A stretch of DNA of 64,000 bases from the NCBI GenBank assembly GCA_006937955.1, contig SSNP01000173.1, positions 90,248 to 154,247 on the forward strand, written 5' to 3'. The translations under genes were made by a program, and so were the position numbers. Origin of the DNA: Pachypanchax playfairii (Eukaryota > Chordata > Actinopteri > Cyprinodontiformes > Aplocheilidae). Shown piece after piece: positions 35,128 through 45,800 of the stretch. The notes under the pieces are model-generated. The model was not told the origin of the DNA. It saw only the letters and a program-made list of their open reading frames with translations, and did not search any database. Each line of letters starts with the position of its first letter. The first letter of the stretch is position 1.

Positions 35128-35607
35128 TTAATAAGAAAAAAACCATCTCTAAACGAATTATAATGAAACTTTTAGCTGAAACTGTTTCTTCCTGCTGTTT
35201 ATTACCTGCTGAGGAAAAATGTGATGTCATGAGTAAAGATGTTGCCAGGCTACAAAACATTACACCTCATGTTTTCATGGGAATCTCTGGAGATTTCAGC
35301 CACACCTCTTTGATTAAAAAACTTAAGTATATCACAGTTTCCATTGTCATTTCATTTGTGACATTTTTTTATAATCTTAATTCTGCCATATTTCTTCCTC
35401 ACTGTATGCTGCAACACTTTGGGAATCAATAAATCGTAATTCTGTTTAATAAAAACCCTTTTAAAGAGCTTATAAAATCTCATTGGATGGTGATAGTTGG
35501 GTGGAATTACACACTGAACACAGTTATGTGAAATATTTCATATTGGAATGCAGTCAAGAATGTTTTAATTCCCAGCCCGATGCCACGCGCAGGTCTGCAC
35601 ATGCTCG

Positions 35608-35642
35608 AGCATACGCACACATGCACACACACATGCACACCC
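35608..35642. repeat. CA-rich simple sequence
   Basis: Imperfect CACACA/CATGCACACA tract in foxj3 intron 1. Confidence 0.7.
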
Positions 35643-36334
35643 ACTGCAAGCAGGCTCAGTCAAGAGTAAAAATCCCACAACTTAGTGGGGATTCCTCATT
35701 CTCTCAGCTGTCATGCAGCTCAGTTTTTTTTAACCCCTGCATTCTTATACTCTCCTGTGTTTGTAACTTTTGGCCTTTCTGTGCGACTCGTTTATTTTAA
35801 GACGGGGATGGCAGAGTGTCCAGAGGGACAGTGAGACAGGTTGTTGCTGGCTGCTCTCTGCACAGCATAGCTGACACACATATCACAGAGGACAGTTTGC
35901 AAAAGGACTCTAGCTGGCTAGTTGCGACAGAAGCTGCATTTGGAGGAGGGAAAGGAGCAGGCGAGCAGCAGGGAGGAAAGTCGAAGGGGTTTACTGGCCT
36001 CGAGAGAGTTGGAATTCCTCCTGAGCCATTCCCCCATTTGGCTGGCAGTTGTGAAAACAATTGCTTGGCGTTTACTCTCTCTGTACAGATGGAGTCGCAG
36101 TTATGAGTCAGCTTTCAGAGCAGCAAGTGGTGGAGAAAGTGGTGAGCTTGTGATCTCTGGAACAGGGAATAAAAGAATACTTGATTTAGAAATACGCTTA
36201 GTGTTGTGGAGTTTCTCTTTCTTTTTCTGCAAAATATCTGATTTACATGTTTGTTTATTTATTTATTTAAAATGATAATTTCTTCATGAAACCAACTCTT
36301 CGACTTAAAATGTCTCTCTCTTCTGTTTCTGTAG

Positions 36335-36503
36335 AATTAACTCCCCAACGATGCCATGCTAATGTCCTGAGCTGAAGGAGTCACCCCCGCTTTATTTGGT
36401 CTGTTCCCGCGCCCCGGGGCACTTTTAATCAGTCACCAGGAACCAACTGTAACCACCACCTCCAGCTTTTACTCTACTCCCTTCTGCCCAGCCTGCCGTC
36501 ATC
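36335..36503 (+). promoter_or_regulatory. foxj3: foxj3 5' UTR with two minimal upstream ORFs
   Basis: The exon begins after TTCTGTAG (acceptor AG 36333-36334). Two tiny ORFs precede the main start: ATG-CCA-TGC-TAA at 36351-36362, then ATG-TCC-TGA at 36362-36370, sharing one base as TAATG. They lie 134-153 bases before the main ATG and end before it. The first is in the main frame, so its TAA also rules out an N-terminal extension in this exon. Such elements usually lower translation of the main frame. Confidence 0.7.
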
Positions 36504-36824
36504 ATGACGTCGGAGCTGGAGAGCAGTCTGACCTCCATGGATTGGCTCCCCCAGCTGACTATGCAGGCAGCCATCCGCAAAACCGATGCCCAGAATGCCC
36601 ATGGGCCAGGCATGGGCAAGAAGAGTACCATTCTGGATCAAAACACCACATTTGATCAGGAAGACGTGCAGCAGCACAAAGATGGCAAGCCTCCCTATAG
36701 TTACGCCAGCCTCATCACATTTGCTATCAACAGCTCGCCAAAGAAGAAGATGACACTGAGCGAGATCTACCAGTGGATCTGTGATAACTTTCCTTACTAC
36801 AGGGAGGCAGGCAGTGGCTGGAAG
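36504..36824 (+). CDS. foxj3: foxj3 coding exon 1
   Basis: Codons 1-107, ending ...AGSGWK at AAG|GTAGGA. The continuing open frame adds only GRKRNLP from the intron. It encodes the N-terminal region and forkhead helices 1 and 2. Confidence 0.96.
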
Positions 36825-39800
36825 GTAGGAAAAAGAAATCTCCCTTAAAAATGTTCTCGTTTATTCAGATATGACTTTTAAAGTGTGTGCTTGGTTACAA
36901 CTGTTTTCCTTACAAAAACATGCTGCAACAGACCTAAAGAGGAAGATGCAGCGTTCTAGTTGGTTTTAAACAACAATGAGGGGCAATGCACAAATGAATG
37001 AACAGACTAAAACTCACTGGCCTTTTCCTCTTAGTAATTTCTCTGTTGACAGTTTAGATCGTACATGACACCCAGTCATTATATGTGGAAGTTCTGTTTG
37101 CCGAATTTCTGACTGCATTCATACTAGAGCTGAAATTAATATTCTCAGATTTAAATACCCATTTTTTTTTTTTTTGTTCTAGATAGTTTGAAGTCCAATT
37201 CCTCAGGTTATCGCCATTGTCACAGCCTAAAACTCTTGGAGAGAAACTATAAGTGTGTCAAATCACACTAAGTGCCTTACTCCTCTGAATGAAAAAAAAA
37301 TGTTGCAGCCCTGAGAGAATCATATGAAGTGTAAAACTCTGGATTAATATTCAGACAAGTGGCCCCTATCTGAGCGAACACAGACTAAATAGCCCATTCA
37401 TGGGTGGTATTATTCATTGCAGATGCCTTGATAGGAGAAGGCCATTATGCAGAAGGAGAAAGCCAGTGCTGTGTCATCATCTCAAGGAGCCCATGATATA
37501 CTGAGATGAAGCTATGCTGATTGCCTTTTAAAGGGCCCAGATGGAAATTGATATTAGAATGAGTTTTCCAATCAGCCAACGTTTATTGGAAATAGAATCT
37601 TAGGCACTGCTTTATTGCAGTCAGACAAGATGTATGAAGCCCATTTCCTTGGGCGACAAGATCTGCTGTGTGCACAGACTGCATGGAGGTGTGTGTGTTT
37701 GCATGCATGTAGATGAGGGTAAGATGAGAAATCATGTGTTATTATAAATGGATTGATTTTAGTTTTTGTAGAAAGGCCTTTTGTAAGGAAATTAATTGTT
37801 TCATTTTGCAGCCCTTGTTTCCTTTTTTACCTCCATCATTACTTATTTAGTTGTCAGTAACGCTGCAGTGTATCTGCTGTCTTGATTTGAGTTACAGGTA
37901 TTTTCACCAAACATTGATTTCAGCTCTGCGTTTTGTGCACCACCTGCCTTTGTGTGCACTGAACTGTTAAATTCAGTGCTAAATAATTTTCAATAAACCC
38001 CTGCACAGATCTGCAGCATCATATTCGACATTATTCAAAGGTCAGACTTTTAAAGAGGCCCTTTAAACGGTTTTTCTGAGGTTTCTGTTGAATATTTTAG
38101 CTCCACAGGTGTTCTTACCTTCATAGTGGGTGTGAAAACAGGTCAACAACTTTTCTTTCAGTTTTTATCTCTTAAACTACGCAGGTGGCGATAAAACCCA
38201 ATTTCTCCCGAGTTCAAACGGCCTGTATTTGTTTCGTCACAACTCCTTTGTTCGTTAGTTTTCGGCAGCTCCCTCAGTTGAAACCACGCCTAGCATGCTG
38301 CTGGCTAAAAGCTGTTAGCATAATGTAGCAAACAGGAAGTCTCGACGTCTGACGTTGCCATGCGCAGCGGGGCAGGAAACAGTATTCTTTGCTCTCATAG
38401 GCAAGTTTGTTAGCCAATCAGAGTCCAGCAAATTTGAATAATGAATATGAACGAGCTGCAGCCGAAGCAGCCTGACGGAAGGAGCCGGAACCACCCGAAT
38501 TTTAGCGCAGACAGATTGAAAGGTCTGTTAATCAGTGTTTCCTGACGTTTTATAGATATAAAATGTTTCATGTTACTGGTTAATACTTAAGAAATAACCA
38601 CAAAGTCCTGAAATGTGTATGAAATGGCCTCTTTCAAGATAAAATGTTACTTTGTTTCCAAAATGCAACAATGAATAAAAGATCATTTAAATGCCTTGAA
38701 AACCACATAGTGACTTAAATAAGTGTTGAGATATTATTGCTCTTAAATGCAAGGATGTGATTGAATAGCTTAACTTTATTAACTGCAGATTAGCTTTTAA
38801 TATGAATTAATTTGACATTCACAAACTTGTTAATCTATATACAATGTTTATACATTTCAGAGTAGGTGGTTTCAATGTGAAGCACACTTTGTTCTACCCA
38901 CTCCATTACGGTTTCTCTGTAGATTCAGCATTAGAGAAGATTATTCTTGTGGGCACTGTAGGGCATGTTTCTGTTCTCCTGTGGTTATGATCTGTGTTTT
39001 TGTGTACGGTTAATAAATGGCAAGAAAATCAGTATTGTTGAGGTTTTGGTGAAGTTTTTGTTGCAGCTCCTGTTCATCATTATTCATGTTTTTTTAAGGC
39101 ACTTTCACACTGACATCACTTCTTACTTCAAATAACTACAGCCATCTTTTCCATGCAGTTGCAGCTGAAACCTTGAATTAGTTCTTTACAGTCTTACAAC
39201 TTGTGACCAAATTTGGAAATATCTGCATTAAGAAAGTCTCTGAAAGTGATAGTAAAATAATCCCAACTTGCTTCACGAGGATGTTTTATAACTTTGCGTG
39301 GATAGTGAAATGCGGAATGAATATGTTGCATAATTTCTTCCAGGCTTTATTTTACAAATTTTTTCTTTTCCATTTTTGGGGCTCTACTGTTTGTATCCAC
39401 ATATAAGAAGCTGAAAGAAATTGATTTCCTTTGTGCATTCAGGTGTAATAAAGATTGACGTAATCAAAGTGAAATTTCTGGTATGAGCGTAGGTCATAAA
39501 ATTAGTCAGTGTCAGTGAGACTGACGCTCTTGAATGCTTTCTAGTTTAGCAAAAAGATTGCACCGACCGTCAGATTCTAGCCTACATGTGGGTTGCAACA
39601 GTTAGAAATACCCTCACATTAAAAGTGTGAAAAACCACATCACTCTAACCAGGATGCTGTACTGCTCAGGAAACTGAAAGAGTGGTTTGGAGATAGACAC
39701 AGACAATAGTCTGCGTCACAATTTTTCCCCTCAATTCTTGTTAATAGCGTGTTTTCCCTGCTATAGTTTTTTTTCTGAGAAATTAAAAAGCTAGAATTAT

Positions 39801-42800
39801 GTGTATAGTATATGATCCTCTTGCATATGATAATTGAAGGAAATCCATTATGTGACTGTTTTCGTGCCTGAAGCTTTTAAATAAGCTTTAGCTTCTTTTT
39901 TGTTACTACTTAAAGTTTTGTGCTTTGAAAATGTTTCACACTTCATCAGGGAGTTGATATTTTCATCTAAGCTTTTGCAAAAAAAAAAAAAAGCCAAAAT
40001 GTTGAAGTTTCTCTCAGTCCTCAGGAACGCACTTCAAACTTGGACAAAAGGGACACTTTTGAAAGAAAATTCAGTTTCAGTGGCATAGCAACAAAATGAG
40101 AAAATTCTTTAAATATCAGGCTTTATTAGCAATGTCTTTGTAGTTTTACTATGACCTGTAGTCTGAGTATGCATGTTTGTGTGTGTAATTAGTTAAAAGC
40201 AAGCCTGCCGAGGTGGGGTGAATGTAGGTCGGATGTAGTCATCGCTCTTCTGTTCCCCTGGAGATGTCAGTCGCAGCAATTTGAGACTCCACACACGCAT
40301 GCGTCTGCTCTGTATGATAATGCAAGCTGTGCATGTGAGATGAGACCTGGCTAATCTGGGCACCAGCAACTCATTTAATCATCTCAGTACAACTCCATTA
40401 GGCTTCACTTTGAAGATGTGGCAAAATAGAGCGTACTGTACTGTTCACTTCGGTTACTGCAAATCAACTAATGAAAGTCAGACTCTGATATGGAATTGTG
40501 GTTCACTAGAATATTTTTTGCAACTAATGAAATTGGCCTGGACAAAAATGATGCAATTAGAAAGATCTAGAAATAATTTGACCACAAGGACTTGATAATC
40601 CAAGGTGTGTCCTGTAGTTGGTCTCACAGGTGTCTTGTGAAAAACTCCTATCGGTAATCCCTGTGCTGTTTAGTATCATGATGTGCACCACACTGAACAT
40701 GGAGCACAGGAAGCAAGGGAGAAAGAACATGGTTATTATTAAAGGTAAAAGCAGTTCAATATCACTGTTCAGAAGTTTAAGATCAACAAAACTAAGTCTT
40801 TGCAGATTTTCTGTCGTCCAGAACATGGCAGTCCAAAGACTTCTTTAAAATCTTATCTTATCTTTAAAAAAGGACTTGGTGTTGATATTTTGAAGATGTT
40901 TCAACTTTCATCCAAAAGCCTTTTTCAGTTGTGATTAAGGTTTAATGTTTCAAGTTCATAACTCAAACAAAGAATAGTGTTTTAAAGTCTCATGGGACTG
41001 AAGACAAACCTCCCTGGTTGTGGTTATAACCAAAGAGCCCAGAATATTAGAGGTGATCTCCAAAGTCATGTACATCAGTGTCAGACAACATCGTCTGTTG
41101 CTTTTTAGGTCAGAGTGGACTGAGTGGAAGACGACAGAGGAGGACACTACTGTTAAAATCAAACTTTAAGAAACTTACTATAATTCATATTGGAGAGATT
41201 CAGGAGAATGTGGTTTAGACTGATGAGACAGAACCGGAGCTTTTAGCTGCACCCATCAGTTCTATGTTCACAATGTGAATGAAGCTGTAAAAGAGAAGAA
41301 GACTGTAGCTGCAGTGAAACATGGAGGAGCTCAGTTATGTTCAGGGTCAGTTACATCTGGCACAAGGTGTCCTAATGGTGCGTTCACACCGGCCACTTTG
41401 TCAACGTCAAGCAACGCTGATAACGCTCCAAATTTGACGTTTGAAGTTGAAGCTCATAACGCCTGCCAGTCAGAGCGCATAGGCGTTAAAGCTCGTAAAG
41501 CCTGACCGAAAAAGAGCGAGAAGGCGGGGCTTCCTTTGTTATCGGATGTTCGAAGCTGTGGCGGATCATATTGAGACAGTGGCTTGGATTTATTTACTTC
41601 ATAGATCTAGACAACGTCGACGTCGGGTGCATCAGCGCCGTTTGTGGATACACCCCATTCTTCAGATGCGTTCTGAGTTTGGTGAGTTTAACCATTTGCT
41701 CCAGGAGCTACGTTTGGATGAGGTTAATTTATCTTCCATTTTGGCTGATCCCGCTTCTTTCCGGCTACGTGCTGTGACGTCTTACGTCACTACGATGAGA
41801 CTCTCTGATTGGTTGACATGCCGCTTCAAGAGCGTTAAGAGCGTCAAAAGTTCAGCTAGCTGAACTTTGACCTTTTCTAGCTTTTCAAGCTTTTCAAGCG
41901 TCAACGCCTGAAACGCTAGAAAAGCTTGAAAAGTTGCCGCTCATAACGCTCACAAAGCGACGCAGAGCCGTTGACGTCTGTCTGACGCCCGTCCACCATA
42001 GACTTTAGATATAAACTTGCCGCTTATGAAGTTGATGGTTGGGCCGGTGTGAATGCACCTTAAATCTGCACTTGATACAATGAAACCACAGGACTATTGA
42101 GGGAGGTATTCTGAAAGCTGCCCAGTGTCAGAAAGTTTGGTCTCAGTCATAGACCATGGGTCCTCCAACAGAATAAACAGAAAAAAGTCAAAACACTGGA
42201 CTACCATAGAGTCCTGATCTAAATCAGATGAAACATCAGTGGAAGGAGCTGAAACATGCAGCCTGGAGAAGGAACCCTTCAAACCTGAGACAGCTGGAGC
42301 AGGTTAGTCATGAGGACTGGGTCTAAATACCTGTCGGCAGGTGTAGGAGTCTCACTGAAGCCTACAGAAATCACTCAATGACAGTGATTACCTCAAAAGG
42401 TTGTGCAACAGAATACTAAGATTAGAACACTATTTAATCCAGGTCAGTTTCATTATTTTTAAATTAGAATCCAGTTCAATTTAAACACAATGTCCAAGTT
42501 TTAAGTGATTTAAGTGACCAATGTGTGTTTTTCTTTCTTAACAGGAAGGTACCAACAATTCCGTTCCCATCAATATCAGTAAACGCTAGAAATAAAAAAA
42601 CTAAAATTTCATCAAGGAAAAAAAAAATGCGAACACTGTCTTCAAGAGTGCAGGATATGCGCTTGGCATCTATGAGCAAGCAATTAGTTGGTGATTTTCC
42701 TCACACCCTCTCTGGCTCTCAGAGGCACTCTTGATTCATGTTCTGCAGGTTTATCTAAACATTCTTGTACATGATTCAGCTCAAAGCTGCAGCTTCCGTG

Positions 42801-45800
42801 TGCTTCAGCTCCTCTCATGTAAAGCATTTTGTTTTGAAAATCTGCCAGATGATTTCACATGCTAAGATTTCTGAATGTGTTTACACTGAAAACATATGCT
42901 TGCAGCTGTTTTCCATAATGCAATATGGTATGACCTCTTTGTCACAATAAATATTTGGAGCTCTCAGTCTCTTCCTTTTGAAAGCTATTACAGGCAATGG
43001 AAGCTGACCCAGATGACTACTCAGAGATTAAAAGTTAATCTCTGAAGCAGTCCTCACCACATCGCCTGAAAACGACATATTGCTCTCTATCAGTATTTCT
43101 TAAGCAACATTAAGACTTAAAATGCTTCATAGATTTTTGATACGAACAAGGATTCTTTGTTCAACAAATAACAAATCACCCAAACAGACTCAAATTTGAA
43201 GTTGCAGGATGCTTGTTTTTTGAATGAATGAAGTAGTCACTGAACAAAGTTTCCAAATGCATTGTCATAAATTCTTAAATCTGCTCTCTCTCATTATGAA
43301 TGCTGCCTTGCGTGACACGAATGGCAAATCAGCATTTACTCACTTTCGCTACAACTGTTTGTGGGCAAATGTTGCATAAATGATTTGCAGACTTGTGGCC
43401 TCGACACTCTGAAAAGATAATTGTAAGAGAGGGTTATGCCCTTAGTCAACATCTATCTGCAAGCTTTGTGATGGGGGGTGCAGTAGAAGACTTATCAACC
43501 TGTCTAATTTAACAGTAGCTTTTTTTCACATTGTAATCAAGTGGATTTAGATGGTATTTCCTAAGTTATGTTGTGAACTGTTTCATTTGTCTCCATGAAT
43601 TTGCAATTATTTAGTGCTGAGAAACAAGGTTTATTTTCTTTATCCGATAACTGTTTTTTTTTAATGCCGTCTTATGTTCAAATAAACATTTCAATCAACA
43701 AATCAATCAATCAAATAACTGATGGTTATTTAATTACACTACAACGCTAAAGCCGTAAAATGCCAGAGGTACTTTGACGTAAATATATATATATAACCCT
43801 GTGCTGTTCTGCTTCAAGCTCCAACTCTGTTTTTGCTGCCGGAAAATATGAAGATGCTTTTCATCTGGGTCAAAATGAAAATCGGTGTGTGAGTGTGTGC
43901 GATTTCTTTTCTGGTATATTTTCTGTTTTGGGAAAATAAAGAAACTCTCAAAAGGTTGACCTCCGTGCTCATCTCAAACCTTCTCTCAGCTCCTCGTAGG
44001 CTCACTTCAGGTGAAGTGTGTAAATTCCCCTCTGCATTTCTTCCAGGTGAAGAATGCCAAAGAAAATCTGTAGCAATTCTCAACCAGTTGAAAAATGCTT
44101 GAAATGTTTGCTCTTGAACTTGAATTATCGAGGAGATTGTTGCTATCGGCATGATTTTATATTTGATTGTTTTTGTCTTTCGCACCTGTGCACAAGAAAA
44201 TAAAATTAGTCGGATGAGAATGTAGGTTACCGTTGATTGCCCAACAGACTCTCCCACTCTGCATTTTCACTGAGGTCCACAGCTCTTACAGGATCTTGAT
44301 AACAGCCAAGTGTAGCTTTGGTGTATAAGTAGTTGAGTGTGTAGAGATAGGGCACAGAGCTGCCTTCTGCAAAGGCCCTGGACCTTGCTTTGATCTCATT
44401 ATAAAATGCAAATACGCTGTACCCTAAACAGATCAAAGGTTCAACTTCCCATTGGATCTGAGGCTTAATAATAGTAGCCCCAAGCTGCTTCCTATTTTTC
44501 AAAAAAGTGATTTGGGCAACCACTGGTCCTCCAGGACATTATTTACTCTGGAGATAATGTTCCTGCCTCTGACTAGTGACTTGCCACAGCTCAGAAAATC
44601 CTTGCTTCTTTTGCTTATTTGAATAAGATTGGGCAGGTATGAGCATTTGTACCTTCTACCTCTATCTCTCACCTCAAGCTTTAGGTTTGCAGGGCCTGAA
44701 ATTTCAAAGTGTAAAATTACTTTGGTGCAGTTACTGGCTGATACTTTCCTCTGCTGTGTTAGTCTGTATCACGATTACACTGTAAAGCATTTAAATTTTA
44801 AGCACTTCAGTAGCAGCTGCAGAGCTCATATTTAGAGAGATAATTCCCAAATTCTCTCTCTCTTTTGGGTCAGTCTCATTGTAACCACGGCTTAGGTGTT
44901 AGTCTGAGTGAATCGTTTTTCCTGAGGTATTTTTAGAGTTTTGTCTCAGCCCTCAACTACTTGTTAGTTGTAGAGACACTAAAAGTGGCTGCGTTCTGGC
45001 CCAAACACTCACTTTTTGCAGTTTGTGGGAGAGGTAGTGATTCACTCGGCAGCTAGTTTGATCCTGCTGTGAGGCGGGTTCCCGTGTCAGGAAGCTCCAG
45101 CCTGGCCACCCGCCCACCAGCCTCACCTTGCACCCGCCTACTGGCACCCCACCGCTCACGCTCTGGCCTTTAGAGTGGGCGGGGAGAGCAAGCTGGCAGG
45201 CCTTGGCATGGATACGTTTTGGCAGGAGCTGCTGTCCCCACACTGTGCTGAGTGAAGTGCTGACTGCCGTGCAGTACTTAAAAGGCCCGAGGCTTCTATC
45301 ACTTCCTCTAGTGGCCTGCAGGTCTGTAGAGAGACGCTGGCTGCAGTTCTACTTGAAACTGTAGCTGTTACTTTAGTAGCTGATGCTGTGGTTTCACTGC
45401 TCATCCACTATATATATATGATCTCTGTTATCGTGTTAAATCATCATTAACTCCTAACAGCTCCCCCCATCTGTTCTCTTTGCTCTCGTAGATGTGATGC
45501 AACAGCCGGTTGTAAAAGCTGCTGATCGTGGTCATCAATTGATTTAGAGAACTTCCTCCTCTCCGATAATGAGAACTGTTGACGTTGATACAGACGGAGA
45601 CACTGTTTGTCCCCCTCCTCTACTTTCTAGAAATAATTTGTAGTACAGATAATATAAAAGGCAAAAATAAGAGACAAGCTGTTGATCCTTGTTCTTGTTC
45701 TTGTTTATAGCTGCAGGCTTTGGGGGAAAACACATTTGTATGGTTCAAACACGCTCTTTAGTTGTTAATAACAGGGAAATATGAGAGTCCCAGGCTGTCT

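Larger units (their letters stand above)
8728..36334 (+). other. foxj3: foxj3 intron 1 (about 27.6 kb)
   Basis: The intron runs from the donor at 8728 to the acceptor TCTGTAG at 36328-36334. No other gene is supported. Mobile elements and repeats at 13660-15468, 16161-17128, about 27690-27815 and 34567-35131 are listed separately. The rest is low-copy AT-rich sequence in which open frames are short and family-less. Additional untranslated exons cannot be excluded from sequence alone. Confidence 0.6.
41000..42419 (+). pseudogene. Decayed Tc1-like transposon, split by a Harbinger insertion
   Basis: Left of the Harbinger element (to 41375) the sequence includes GACTGATGAGACAGAACCGGA, recalling the TDET motif of Tc1 transposases. 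To the right (from 42061) the third frame ends YRNHSMTVITSKGCATEY followed by TAA at 42417-42419, a typical Tc1 C-terminus. Stops and frameshifts elsewhere show that it is dead. The 5' limit is uncertain; a repeat-like stretch at 40860-40940 may or may not belong. Confidence 0.65.

Noticed and set aside
36825..36848. Extension of the foxj3 frame (GRKRNLP)
   Set aside because: It is read-through past a clear donor; the forkhead motif continues in frame at 60459.
43814..44257. 147-codon minus-strand frame
   Set aside because: No domain or family resemblance and no transcript signals; length alone is not sufficient in 64 kb.
45156..45404. 82-codon minus-strand Ser/Ala/Thr-rich frame
   Set aside because: Composition follows the GC-rich block, with overlapping frames on the other strand; no homologue recognised.
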